A DNA stretch of 64,000 bases from Periplaneta americana (Eukaryota > Arthropoda > Insecta > Blattodea > Blattidae). The position numbers were made by a program, and so were the translations under genes. Below, one piece after another: positions 44,040 to 55,819 of this stretch (position 1 is the stretch's first letter; each line of letters starts with the position of its first letter). The DNA lies in the NCBI RefSeq assembly GCF_040183065.1, contig NC_091125.1, positions 24,830,312-24,894,311 of the forward strand. The letters run 5' to 3'. The notes under the pieces were generated by a model that saw only the letters and a list, made by a program, of their open reading frames with translations, was not told the DNA's origin and ran no database searches.

Positions 44040-45750
44040 ATAATAACAGCAGACTTACGGCAGTGGAAGTGGAAAAAGTAGTTTTCGCACGCTACTGTAA
44101 AATAGTCTTGCCTAGCGTTAAATGATCTACTTTCAGGAATAACTGCCTAAAAAAATGTATAATTGTATGAAATTACTCGTTTATATAGTGTCAGTAACTA
44201 CATATTACAATGAGTGACTGCTGATTTTCTTATTAGGGATCGACTTATATAAGTAATTTTAGTAGAGATCACAATATTAGCCTATCAGAGTGTCAAAGTT
44301 GTCTTGTATTGTATTTGTGTAATTCCCCCTCATACACAGGTTCGCCACATCTAGCCTATATCGCCTAAGCAAATACACGAACACACACTCCATAAGAAAA
44401 TTATTGGCACCTTTATAGCATTACGCGTTTAATTAGGTTGTAGCGAGCTGCAAATATCGAGTACGCGTTTTCGCCCTTGATGCAGACAGTGCAGCCACGT
44501 GTAAAGGCAACAAGTTAATATTATTTCGTTTACATTAATGTCAGGAGTAATTACTACAGTTTGTTAACTTAAACTGACTACTAACCACAATTTAATTTAC
44601 CGGTAATGTGTAATGCAGCAATAGGTCTATTTGATTTTGAGTTCTAATTGTTATTAAACTATACAGAGGAATATGGGAGCTTCCTGGTGAACCCACCGTT
44701 ATCCACGGAATACAGGCCATTATTTATTTACATAAGTCTGCTATTTATGTTGTCATAGTTTCCAATTGGCAGGAAATGGTTGCTTCTATCCCACATTCAA
44801 ACACACTACACATCACTGAGAACAATTATAACACCAAACAAAGGTCAAACACGCTGTAATATTTAAAAGTGCTTCCCGTCTATCGTGATAAATGAGGTAA
44901 CACAGCAGAAACGAGGTTGCACTTTCTGACGTTCATAAAAACTCTCCTCTAACACTACTCATTAAACCCATGTAAATTAACTTTATTAGCATTTGTTTTA
45001 TAATGTCGTCTCTTCCTAATTAATTGTTAGAAGTGAGCTTTAACAAACATAATTCATTCTACGTTCAAAGAATGTTTGAAATGTAAAAATTGTTCCTACA
45101 TCTATGTCTATAACTCCAGTATAGTGTAATACTCGTAGGAAGAAGAAGCGTCAGTAAATATATTATAATGCCTTTAAATTTGCTTCAAAAACGATTTATT
45201 AAAATCTATGTAGAATTAACCTTTTGACTATTCAACAAATCTTAAAGTACTGTAGTTAGCATAAAAATCTTTTGTAATATATTAATGAACTGTATAGGCT
45301 ATACAAAAAACAGGAAGATATTCAATTTATTTTCACGTAACTATCATACCAGACGTGTTTAAAACTACAAGACATGAACGTAGCGTCAATTTTTGTACAA
45401 GATTATAACCCGTAATCACCCAGGTGTGGTCTGTAGGACCACTAAGTTTGGTCACACTGCTTGTATCATTTAAACTATTTACGTCACACGGCTGTTGGTG
45501 TATGTATTTGTTCAATGTTGTCAGCCAGATTGAGTAGTGTTTTCTTTCACAGTTATCTCACACAGAAACATAGGTAGTTATACGCGTTCAAAGTTTCTTG
45601 AGTTGTGTGTGTGACTATACCTGGGTATAAGCCATATCAGACGTCTGTTCTTTCCATACAGTGAACACAGAAGATTCTAATTTTGAAAATATCATCTCGC
45701 ACTGGGTAGAGAAAGAGGGAGAGAGTAGTGACTGTGATAAAATGTTAATG
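44040..45750. other. No supported gene
   Basis: AT-rich sequence. The minus frame 45333-45515 is unassigned. No repeat structure was noticed. Confidence 0.35.
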
Positions 45751-45766
45751 AAAATTGTGTTATACA

Positions 45767-46290
45767 GAGTGATCATGATTATTCATCGGAATTGAAATTT
45801 GTCGATGGTGAAAACAGAGAACAAGGGGTAACAGCAAATCATGATAAGGCAATTTCTAATGATAATGATACAAGTGAATTTAGGGATCACACAAATGAAT
45901 CTGATGACGAGGCAAGTGAATCCAGGAACGATGAAAATGAATCTAGTGGTGACGTACTGAGAAAGTACTATGGCAAGAATCGGTTCAAGTGGTCCGCCAA
46001 AGAAGTTCTACCTCGATCAAGAACTAGAGAAGACAATATTGTCATGAAATTATCAGGATTACGTCGGGAAGCTCGTTAGGAGATGAAGCCGGTCCACTAC
46101 AGATTTGGAATTTTCTAATGACAGATGCTATGTTGCTTGATATAGTGAAATGGACAAATAAAAAATTGTGAAGCAAAGAAGGAACTATAGTGACAGTTAC
46201 ACAGTGCGTGACATCGATATAATACAGATGAAGAAGTTTATCGATCTGTTGCTGTACACTGCAGTATTTAAATCGAATGATGCAGATTTG
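45767..46290 (+). pseudogene. piggyBac transposase N-terminal fragment
   Basis: An acidic start (SDHDYSSEL...DDEASESRND) precedes KYYGKNRFKWS and SRTREDNIVMKLSGLRREA. After a shift, IWNFLMTDAMLLDIVKWTNK follows, then YTVRDIDIIQMKKFIDLLLY and TAVFKSNDADLNS. This is the N-terminal and first DDD-core region of PGBD/piggyBac transposases (WS..PP..RTR.HNI; LFTDEML..IV..TN). At least two frameshifts are present. A TATACAG just before 45767 could be a splice acceptor. The match stops at about 46290, where a minus-strand LINE begins. Confidence 0.8.
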
Positions 46291-48240
46291 AACAGCTTCC
46301 TGCCTTTCCAATTCACATTTATATTCTGCAGGATGTCCATTAGTTTGTTCCAATCCACTCTCTCAATCGCCTTTTCTAGATCCACAAATAATATATACAC
46401 TTTTTATTCTTCTCTAAGTTTCTTTCGCCGATTGTTCGTAATAGTCCAATTACATCCCTTGCACGTTTTCCTTTCTGAAGCCAAACTGCTCATCTTTCAA
46501 CTGTCCTCCCATCTTGGTATATAAACGTTGATTCAATATTCGCATGAGAATCTTCTCCGAGTGCGATATGACGCTGATACTCCTGAACTTGTTACATTTC
46601 TTGGCATTATTTTTCTTTGGTATTGGCAGCAATACCGTCTACGTAAAATCTTCGGGCCATTTGCCTTTCTCATATATTTCGTTGCATAATGAAAGAATTT
46701 CCTACAAAATTTCCTTCTTGTCTTCACCCAAGCATTTCACTAATTCAATGAGGATTCCATCAACTCCTGTTGCTTTCACATTCTTCATTTCCCTAAGCGC
46801 TTGTTCAACTTCTTCTCTTAAAATAGGAAATCCTTTTTCGTCTTCTGATACGGTTGCTTCGTCTTCTAGGGCTAACTTATCCGAACGATTCCCTGTCTCA
46901 TATAACTCTTCTACATATTTCATCCATGTGTTCAGTATTCCTTCTTTGTCTGTTATTTAATTACATATTTTGTTTTCTATCAACCACATGGATTTTCTGT
47001 TCTTATTTGTGAAGTCCAAACATTTAACTTCGTGATGAATTAAATCATATCTTCCTCTTCTCTCTAGATCCTCTACTTCTTTACATTTCTCTTTCATGCA
47101 ATCTCTCTTGGCTTTGCCAGTTTCGCTTCTTAGTTCGTTGTTTAGTTTCCTTTTACCTTCTTTCGTGTTGATGTTTTTCCATTTTCTTCTTTCCTCAATC
47201 TTCTCCAACATTTTCCTTGTAACCCAAGGTTTCTTCGTTCTCACACATTCTCTGTATCCTATTGTTTCTTTTGCTGTTGTCTGTGTACAGCTTTTTAGAT
47301 GAGTCCAATTTCTATTCTCAGGTGTGGATTCTAATGTGGTGGCTTTATCTTGAAAATTTGCTTCAAATTTTCTTCTTTCCTCTTCATTCTTCTGTTTTCC
47401 CATATCAAATTTCTTCGTTATTTGTCTTCCTTATATTTTCTTCAGACTAATATCTACTTCGCCTATCAGCAGAACATGATCTGAGTTAATAACCGCTTCT
47501 GATAAAGTCTTTGTATTTTTTTAAGCAATTTCGGAATCTTTCCTGCACCAGTATATAGTCTAGCTGATATCTGCTTTCGTCCCTTGGGCACGTTCATGTA
47601 TATCTTCTTCGTTTATGTTGTTGGAATAATGTATTTCCAAAAATCATTGAATTTCTTTTACAGAAATTTATCAAAGATTCTCCTCTGTCATTTTTTTTCT
47701 CAATCCATATTTTCCAACTGTTCTTCCATCTTATCCTTCTCCTATTACTACGTTCCAGTCGCTCATTAGGATTACGCATGGTACCTTTTTCTCCCTCTCA
47801 ACTATCTCTTCTTCTATCTTGTCATAGCTTTCTTCCACTTCTTCTTCTACTAATCCACTATGTGGCATGTAAATTTGCAAAAGCACCAAGTTTATTTCTT
47901 CCCTTGTAGAGTCACCATTATCATCCGGTCATCTAGGCTATATAACACACTGATATCGCTTTATATTTCACACGAGGTCCTAATAATACACAAACACCAT
48001 GACTTCCTTTGCACTCACCACTTGAATAAAAAACTTAAATTCATTACTCACCAACTTGCCACTATTTTCCCACCTCATTTCTGATATTTCCATCACATCC
48101 AATCTGTTTCTTCTCATTTCTTCTTTGAAGTTTTCCAACTTACCTGCTGCAAAATAGTCCTCACATTCCACATTCCAATCCTCAATCATCTTTCCTTCTC
48201 TCTAATGGATTGCCTAATAATCTGTCGTTATTCAGCATAC
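46291..48240 (-). pseudogene. RTE-type LINE ORF2 (EEP endonuclease plus RT), truncated
   Basis: Minus strand from 48190: AAGKLENFKEEMRRNRLDVM and EISEMRWENSGKL (EEP start), VLLQIYMPHS, a SDWNVVIG strand (usually GDWN), NDRGESLINFCKRNSMIFGN, HKRRRYT and YQLDYILV. A lysine/glutamate-rich linker (47403-46957) follows, then RT fingers: NVKATGVDGILIELVKCLGE, IPKKNNAKKCNKFRSISVIS, EQFGFRK and FVDLEKAIERVDW. It stops before the FADD palm, against piggyBac sequence. Frameshifts separate most blocks. The order and motifs match RTE-clade ORF2. The plus-strand frames here are pyrimidine-rich shadows. Confidence 0.85.
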
Positions 48241-48660
48241 CTCTCTCGGACATCCTTAAATATGTAATCTTCTCTTTATTACATAATTGTCTTATATTCC
48301 TAAATACGAGTTTACTCTTCTAGGGCTGCACTAGAAATATCGCTTTAAATTTACTTAGATATATACTTTTGTATTTTGTAACTATTATGTATCTATTGCA
48401 GTAATCTAAATATAGCAGAAATAACAATTATTATTGCATCTATATTAAAAATGATAGAACCCATGTGACACATTAATTTATTCCTGTCGATTTACAAAAT
48501 AAGAGAAGACAATGATTTAACTATATTATAACTTTTAAGAAAATATAACTTTAAATCCTTTTTTCGCCACCAGCAATCCAAACATACATCTAAAAAATGT
48601 TCATTAAATACATTATTGTATATTTCACAAAATGTTTTTGATGCCGTTATGTTTCGATAG
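48241..48660. other. No recognisable feature
   Basis: AT-rich spacer between the LINE and a SINE. Confidence 0.4.
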
Positions 48661-48669
48661 AAAAGTCGC

Positions 48670-48890
48670 CCTTGGTAGCGTCGTTGGTGAGCGCTGGCCT
48701 TCTATGCTCGAGATTGAGAGTTCGATCACGGTCATTTAAGTGTGTTTAAATGCGATAGGCTCATGTCAGTAGATTTACTGGCATGTAAAAGAACTCCTGC
48801 GGGAAAAAATTTTCTGCACATCGGCGACGCTGATATAAACTCTGCAGTTGCGAACGTCGTTAAATAAACCATAATTTAATTTTTTATGTT
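48670..48890 (+). mobile_element. tRNA-derived SINE, family F
   Basis: A-box GGTAGCGTCGTTGGTGAGCG and B-box GAGAGTTCGATCACGG precede a body with CATGTCAGTAGATTTACTGG, AAAAGAACTCCTGCGGG and the end GCGAACGTCGTTAAATAAAC. The head resembles that of the SINE at 24800. A further tRNA-like scrap may follow at 48900-48975. Confidence 0.8.
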
Positions 48891-49189
48891 TTGATAAAAA
48901 AAAAGCGCACCGTTAGCCGATCGGTTAGACAGAGCATCGACTTCCCGCGCTGGTAAACCGGGAGGGAGTTGTGGCAGATAAATACATATTTCGATTAAGA
49001 AATTACTGACAAGTATCTCTTTTAAACCACGTATTCGTCTTTAACGTTATAATTTCATCATTATCACCATATGAAACTCGATTGAAAGCCTTGACCAGAT
49101 GAATTACAGCTGATTTAAAGTTCACACCATTCATTCATTTATTCATTTTTCATTCATTCATTTATTAATTCATTCCACAAACTATTAGG

Positions 49190-49765
49190 AAAAACACTAG
49201 AATTTTACTTGAAGCAAGTAAAAAAATAGGTTTGAAAGTAAATCCCGAAAAGACAAAGTACATGATTATGACTCGTGACTAGAATATTGTATGAAATGGA
49301 AATATAAAAATTGGAAATTTATCCTTTGAATAGGTGGAAAAATTCAAGTATCTTGCAGCAACAGTAACAAATATAAATGACACTCGGGAGGAAATTAAAC
49401 GCAGGATAAATATGGAAAATGCCTGTTATTATTCGGTTGAGAAGCTTTTATCGTCCAGTCTGCTCTCAAAAAAGCTGAAAGTTAGAATTTATAAAACAGT
49501 TATATTACCGGTTATTCTGTATGGTTGTGAAACTTGGACTCTCACTTCGAGGAAGGAACAGAGGTTAAGGATGTTTGAGAATAAGGTAGTTAGGAAAATA
49601 TCTGGGCTAAGAAGGATGAAGTTACAGGAGAATAGAGAAAGTTACATAACACAGAACTGCACGCATTTTATTCTTTACCTGACATGATTAGGAACATTAA
49701 ATCCAGACGTTTGAGATGGGCAAGGCATGTAGTATGTATGGGCGAATCCAGAAATGGATATGTAC
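49190..49765 (+). pseudogene. RTE-like LINE ORF2 3' fragment
   Basis: Open from about 49334 with KFKYLAATVTNINDTREEIK, SSLLSKKLKVRIYKTVILPV and ILYGCETWTLTSRKEQRL. Two stops lie upstream (TAG at 49279 and 49332) and it ends abruptly within GRMGES-type sequence near 49760. It is about the same region as the 52426 and 58452 copies of the same LINE family. Confidence 0.85.
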
Positions 49766-50990
49766 AGCATGCCTTGACCGCATCGCACGCAATACTAGCG
49801 CCCTTGTCAAGCGTAAGAACGAAGCGCATGCGCATCAAGTAGCCTACACAAAACTTTGAGATTGTTGGTAGCCTCTGATGCCTAACACGTTCTTTTGTCA
49901 TAAATAGCTCCTTTACTTCAAATACTTAAAGTTGTTATGTTCATTTAGAATTGCCCTCTATATATGACAAATCTGTGACGTTTTAAGAAGCAGCGTTCTG
50001 CACTTCTCCTCTATTTAGTGTGCCCGCAACGGTAACAGCTGAAGTGTCAGTGGTCTCTGTTGGCCACAACACGGTAACAGATGCAGCTTGTTGGCGCTTG
50101 TTCACAAGACCGCCCGATTATAATGACCCAGAACCCACAATGGACCGTTATACACCACTGTTTCTTAATGAAGGCTAAAACTAATTAGAGGCTGATCGAA
50201 GCAGTTGTATTTGAAGACTGGTTATGAAAAAAGCTGTAAGCACCAAAGAGAAAAACACTAGAAAGGAACTAGTACTAATGCAATACATTTCGCACATCTA
50301 TGAGAGAAACCAGATTCTAAATATAATTACAATGGGACTTACTGTCTTTTCTTAGTAGATTGAGCCAGGGACACAGATTCTTTTTGGGAAAAAATAATTT
50401 TCAAATATATTGGAACTTACAGCCTTTTTGATGTTCAATCTTCATTTGTTGTTAATCTACACACAGCTTGTAAACCGAGGTACGAACCGAACTTTCTTAC
50501 TTGCTAGAGTAACGTGCTACGAAGTGAAAGGGCGCGGATTCTTAAGTTACAACATGAGCCTCAGGTAAAGTTTGCCTCGTATCGTTTCAATTTTTATCTG
50601 AGTAAACGCGGCCGAAGCGTGATGTTAAAGAAGAACCAGACATACTTGACTTCCAATGACGTTTTATCACATACGGTCGCAAAATATGTGCAGCTTAAGC
50701 TTTCGTTCCTTCCTTTGTTTGCGTTTACATAGCAGCCATACCCTGCTAGCAAATTTAATCCCTTGGCTTTTCCAGTATTTCTACGTATTCTTGCTTTTTG
50801 GTTTTCTTTGAGAGATTTCTTCTCGGAAAGGTAATACCGCATAACCTATTCACTTTAAAAGTATGACAAAGGTTATTTACATGTTCTGCATTTCCTTTTG
50901 TAATGAATTGCTTGCATTTTGTTTGTTAATAATCTCTTATTTAAACCAAACTTTAGCAAAACACAAGTCAAGGATTGTGGATAATTCTTT
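49766..50990. other. No supported gene
   Basis: Two overlapping short frames on opposite strands (50514-50842) match nothing. GC content is slightly raised around 49980-50160 without identifiable cause. Confidence 0.35.
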
Positions 50991-50995
50991 CTATA

Positions 50996-51861
50996 CAGAG
51001 TGAATCAAAAGTCTGGAACCATATAAATATCTTCCATATCCTTGATTTTCGATTACATAAAGGGCTTGATATATGAAGAGGAAATTTAGAATGTAGATAG
51101 AACATTTTGTAGCATTTTCGGGGTAACCTTAGCACAGGTTTCAATGATACGGTTCTTTAAATTTTCCATATTCTCAATTTTCTCTTCATCCTACCAAGCT
51201 CTTTATATTACCTCAAAAGAAAAAACCAAGGAGTGTTAAATATGGAGATCTGGCCGGCCATTCTACTGGTCCACTCGACCAATCCAATGTCTAGGGAACT
51301 GTTCGTTCAGTCTGCTGCAACATTTTTGTGGCTTAACCACCAGAATGAAGAATGATATCAATTCCTTCCTCTATCGATAATGTCATCACGAAAATAAAAA
51401 AATGGTATAGGAAAGCTTCAAATAATCACAACAATGCATTGAAACTGTCACAGGTTAACCAGACAGCAAAGCAGGAGAAATTACTTAACAGAATTGCATA
51501 AAAAACACCTTCTCCAAAGCCTCTTCAGTACCGTACCATGTTACAAAATATCTGCAGATGCAGTAACTAGTATAATGTTTGTGTAATTATTACAGTTACT
51601 TGACAACGATTAGAGATATCTCAAAACGGTTTGCACCATTGTTTTTCTCAGAAAGTGTCACATGATTTTGAGTACATACATGAACCCCTTTCCATTTAAA
51701 ATTTCAAAGTTACATTAAAAATGGCGGATTTTGAGATAGCTGAGAATCGAATGTGTCATTGGTAGAGCATTTGGCCTTACAAATATTGGTAACAACTATA
51801 GTAATCGAAAATCAAGCATATGGAAGATATTTATATGATTCCAGACTTTTGATTCACTCTG
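50996..51861 (-). mobile_element. mariner element, internally deleted
   Basis: Ends CAGAGTGAATCAAAAGTCTG are perfectly inverted (50996 and 51861). The repeats extend about 60 bp with GGAACCATATAAATATCTTC. TA duplications flank them (50994-50995, 51862-51863). On the minus strand near the left end, GRGGPVEWPARSPDLTPLD FF-type coding (about 51285-51230) and IIETCAKVTPKMLQNV (about 51150-51100) are the transposase C-terminus, including the SPDLxPxD motif with the third catalytic Asp. The rest of the transposase is lost. The TIRs look usable by a related transposase. Confidence 0.88.
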
Positions 51862-51962
51862 TATATTGTTCGGTTTATACAGAATGAGGGGGTCTAACAT
51901 TATCTCCTTGAATATATTCTAAACATGTACTATTAATACTATTTCCATAGATATAACATTCA

Positions 51963-52245
51963 CAATCTTCTGCCCAATGGCAGGTCTTTCACTGCGAACC
52001 CAGCATTCTCCAATCATTCCTATTTTCTGCTTTCCTTTTAATCTCCGCATACGATCCATATCTTAATGCCGTCTATCATCTGATATCTTCTTCTGCTCCG
52101 AACTTTTCTTCCATACGCTTTTCCTTCAAGTGCAACCTTCAGTAGGCAGTTTCTTCTTAGCCAGTGACCCAACCAATTTCTTTTTCTATTCCTGATCAGT
52201 TCCAGCATTAGTCTTTCTTCGCTCACTATGTCATGTTTTGCATGG
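51963..52245 (-). pseudogene. C-terminal fragment of RTE-like LINE ORF2
   Basis: Minus-strand LIRNRKRNWLGHWLRRNCLL then RRRYQMIDGIK, homologous to 32318-32545. It begins right after the mariner element. Confidence 0.75.
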
Positions 52246-52425
52246 AAAAGATAAATGCGGTAGCTTCCCGTTGCTTTCCTCCACCACTATCTAGAGTAGA
52301 TAGAGTTTCTCAAATTTAGCTTAGGCTGTAGTGTTTGTGAAAATTATAAGGTGTATTTTCATCATGCAGTTATAATTTGTCTAATTGGACGATGTTTATA
52401 TTTGGAGTAGAAATAAGCTTGGATG

Positions 52426-53188
52426 GCGGAAATTCTACTTGAAGCAAGTAAAGAGATAGGGTTGGAAGTAAATCCCGAAAAGACTAAGTATATGATTATG
52501 TCTCGTGATCAGAATATTGTACGAAATGGAACTATAAAAGTTGGAGATTTATCCTTCGAAGAGGTGGAAAAATTCAAATATCTTGGAGCAACAGTAACAA
52601 ATGTAAATGACACTCGGGAGGAAATTAAACGCAGAATAAATATGGGAAATGCCTGTTATTATTCGGTTGAGAAGCTTTTGTCATCTAGTCTGCTGTCAAA
52701 AAATCTGAAAGTTAGAATTTATAAAACAGTTATATTACCGGTTGTTCTGTATGGCTGTGAGACTTGGACTTTCACTTTGAGAGAGGAACAGAGATTGAGA
52801 ATAAGGTTCTTAGGAAAATATTTGGGGCTAAGAGGGATGAAGTTACAGGAGAATGGAGAAAGTTACACAACGCAGAGCTGCACGCATTGTATCCTTCACC
52901 TGACATAATTAGGAACATTAAATCCAGACGTTTGAGATGGGCAGGGCATGTAGCACGTATGGGCGAATCCAGAAATGCATATAGAGTGTTAGTTGGGAGG
53001 CCAGATGGGAAAAGACCTTTGGGGAGGCCGAGACGTAGATGGGAAGATAATATTAAAATTGATTTGAGGGAGGTGGGATATGATGGTAGGGACTGGATTA
53101 ATCTTGCTCATGATAGGGACCAATGGCGGGCTTATGTGAGGGCGGCAATGAACCTCCGGGTTCCTTAAAAGCCAATAAGTAAGTAAGT
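52426..53188 (+). mobile_element. 5'-truncated RTE-like LINE with 14-bp target duplication
   Basis: The target duplication AATAAGCTTGGATG (52412-52425 and 53189-53202) brackets a copy that encodes EVNPEKTKYMIMSRDQN, KYLGATVTNVNDTREEIKRR, VVLYGCETWTF, then in another frame GEWRKLHNAELHALYPSPDI, RRLRWAGHVARMGESRNAYR and YVRAAMNLRVP with a stop, ending in (TAAG)n. A roughly 10-nt loss near 52793 causes the frame change. The C-terminus and tail are complete. Confidence 0.93.
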
Positions 53189-53202
53189 AATAAGCTTGGA
53201 TG

Positions 53203-54090
53203 AAATTAGAATGGCAATGGTGTTTTCAGCACGTTTATAGTGCAAATACTTAAATGAGTTATCATCATAAAAATTTACCTTTCAGATCCAAATGCTGACT
53301 CTGTTTTCATTGGCTAGTATGCACAAGATGCAGGATAAGTGAACTGTGATAAAGAAAATGTAAATTAGGACAATATATTCCTCATATTCATAAAGCAAAT
53401 ATTGTATTTTACTGATGTTTGTTTTTAATTAATATTTTCAAATGTATGTGAAACTGGCAGAATAAGTAATAAGTAGGAGAGTAGGTAAACAAAATCAGTT
53501 GTATTAAGGAAACACAAGTACATATATTCATTACAGAAAACTCGCCTTGCTTATAAATTAGGTTATGTTCAAAATGATACCATTCGCCGCAATGCAAGCT
53601 TCTAGTTCATGACGCAGTGACTGCTGCTCATGATAGGCTGTAGTATCTCAGGAGTAATCTCGTTGCAGACTGCTACAATCCGATTTTGAATGTCTGTACT
53701 TCGTTCTATAATGTCTGATAGGAAACATAAACATTGACGGCAGACGGAAGGAAAAGGATAATTTTGCTATCCAACCAATGGCAGAGGTCACATCCAGGCT
53801 TGTTTTGAAGTTTGTTGAGGTAGAATTCATCGTTTAAAAATAAGTCTGGAATATGATCTATATCATTGGTTAATTAGCAATTATTTTACTTCATTTCTCT
53901 GCCGCAATTTTTACGCAATATAGTGATAGAGACTACTCGTTACTTCCTTGTAGACAACATCCTTCAGTGTTCCTCATAGAAAAAATTATAAATGCGTCAT
54001 AGCGGACGACTGAGCTTGCCATCCTATAGGAATGTAATATAAAGTATACAGTAAGTCTTCCCTAGCACATATATATCGGTACTCATATTT
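53203..54090. other. No supported gene
   Basis: AT-rich. A region near 53600-53830 may include a transposon piece (CGCAATGCAAGCTTCTAGTT), but I cannot support a class. Confidence 0.3.
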
Positions 54091-54104
54091 TAGTATATTA
54101 TATT

Positions 54105-54375
54105 CAAGGTGTTACAGAATCTGCTAGTGCCGTAAGGAGATTATTACAAGTTTCAGGTCGAACTACGATTCATAGATTAGTAAATAAATTACGTGGAACG
54201 GGAAGTTTTCTTCTTAAGAAACCACGTACAGTACTCACAGAAGAAACTCTAGATATCATAGGACACGCTCTGGAAAAGTTTCCTAGAAAATCACTTCGAC
54301 GTTTTTGTCAGCAAATGAAAATTTCCTATGGCTCTGTTCGAACGGCTACAAAGCTACTGAAGTTACTGGCTTGAT
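54105..54375 (+). pseudogene. Mariner-like N-terminal HTH fragment (DUF4817-like)
   Basis: The frame reads QGVTESASAVRRLLQVSGRT, TIHRLVNKLRGTGSFLLKKP, TVLTEETLDIIGHALEKFPR, KSLRRFCQQMKISYGSVRTA and TKLLKLL. Two helix-turn-helix units in this order are typical of the DNA-binding part of mariner-like transposons common in insects. The DDE part does not follow directly. Confidence 0.8.
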
Positions 54376-54499
54376 AATGTGAGTACTTTTATTTTTAAGT
54401 GTTTATTATTTGTTTCTTTGTTAGAAATAACTTACGCGGCAAACCGTAGTGTATATTTACTGCGGACTTCCTGTCACTCGCCTCCGCGCGCATAGCAAG

Positions 54500-54520
54500 T
54501 CGGCCGGCCGGCCGGCCGGC
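54500..54520. repeat. (CCGG)n self-complementary tract
   Basis: GGCCGGCCGGCCGGCCGGC is a perfectly palindromic GC-only run in AT-rich surroundings, and a CpG cluster. Confidence 0.9.
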
Positions 54521-54746
54521 TAAGAACCGTGAAACCTGTTCTGCTCTATACTGTTCATCCAGTATAATAATGCTCATCCTAGCAGCATTACAATTCATGT
54601 GGTAAGAGAAAATGTCTGTTACTTTTTCAGCACGGCTTTCCAGTCAACATTCTCTCATCACACAGTCAACGGTTTCAAGTGAATGTCCAGCAGCTTATTC
54701 TGAGAAGCAATACATAATAGATCCGATAAAATAGATGAATACAAGG

Positions 54747-55110
54747 TTGTTTCCGATCTCTGGAAACTATTTTTGAATGACGTCATGTGCGTCAAGAATC
54801 ACACGACAGCTGAACTGTGGTGAGAGGTGACAGACCAGTAGTGAGTGATTTCATAGTCAGAGTGCACGGTGTCTCACAGCAGCAATGCCCAAGAAAATCG
54901 AGCCTTTTTCGGAGGGGTACACTATGCCAAGTACAGTTACGTGAAAATCATGGAAGTCAGCAAAAAACCTGGTTTCGTTATTTCCAAGAAAGGCAACTTC
55001 TGTGTACTTAATATGACTGGCAAAGCTCGGATAGAATTAATTCCAGAAGGAAAATAACAAGCAAATCCACCTCTTGTCACAAGGCGCACTACCCCAGAAG
55101 ATAATACAAA
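54747..55110 (+). repeat. Third copy of the 10.5-kb unclassified repeat
   Basis: It begins GTTTCCGATCTCTGG and includes AGCAATGCCCAAGAAAATCG and GGTTTCGTTATTTCCAAGAA, as at 10494-10862, without the mirrored partner. The short frame with GFVISKKGNFCVLN is partly conserved. Confidence 0.7.
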
Positions 55111-55139
55111 TTAATTAATTTCACACTCTCCATCCTTCT

Positions 55140-55365
55140 CCATATCCACATTTCAAAACTTTTATTCGCTTCGTCGCACTAATGTCCATGTTTCTGTCCA
55201 ATAAAATATTACACTCCACACAAAGCACTTCACTAAACTCTTCCTTAGTTCTTTTTCCAAAGATCTGCAAAAGATTCTCCTTTTTCTATTAAAAGCTTCC
55301 TTTCCCATTGCTATTCTTCTTTTGACTTTTTGGCAAAATAAATATAATTTAAAGAGTAACATAAT
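55140..55365 (-). pseudogene. RTE-like LINE ORF2 fragment
   Basis: Minus-strand KRRIAMGKEAFNRKRRIFCR, ELRKSLVKCFVWSVIFYWTE and TWTLVRRSE correspond to the segment just after the RT domain in insect RTE ORF2 (KSRIAMAK.AF; LRK.LVKCY.WS..LYG.ETWTL). Confidence 0.8.
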
Positions 55366-55618
55366 GAAGCGTGGATGAATAATTACGATCTAGGATCCAA
55401 GAGGTAGAACAAGGAATGACGGCATTCATCCTCGTGTAAATAAACAGTTCCAATCACAATTATCGCTATATAGACTAAAATAAAGACTGCTTTGTTTGAC
55501 AGTTTTAAAGAGCTATTTGAATGCGAGTTTTTGGAATAGCGCTGTACTACGAATAGTGGCAATTTAATAGACTTCCTACGAAATAAAATAATGTCAGCGT
55601 TACTGTAAAGACGTTGTG

Positions 55619-55815
55619 GGATGCAGAAAATAACGGTTCTCGTTCTTCAGGATAACACTCGTCCTCACAGTGCCCAAATCACTGTTAAATACATCGACAA
55701 TGAGGCTGAAAAATTAAATCGTATATCTTATCCTACAGTCCAGATTTTGTATCTACCTTCAGAGTCTTACATTTTTGGTTCATAAAGGACGTCCTCAGTG
55801 ATATAAATTTTATGT
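55619..55815 (+). pseudogene. Mariner transposase C-terminal fragment
   Basis: VLVLQDNTRPHSAQITVKYI contains the second catalytic Asp in a DNxRPH motif. After a frameshift YSPDFVSTFRVLHFWFIKDV follows, matching the YSPDLAPxDFHLF region. Only the C-terminal third remains. Confidence 0.75.
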
Positions 55816-55819
55816 TCTT

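Noticed and set aside
46544..47450. Plus-strand frames rich in Ser, Phe and Leu
   Set aside because: Shadows of the minus-strand RTE LINE, whose motifs are clear on the other strand.
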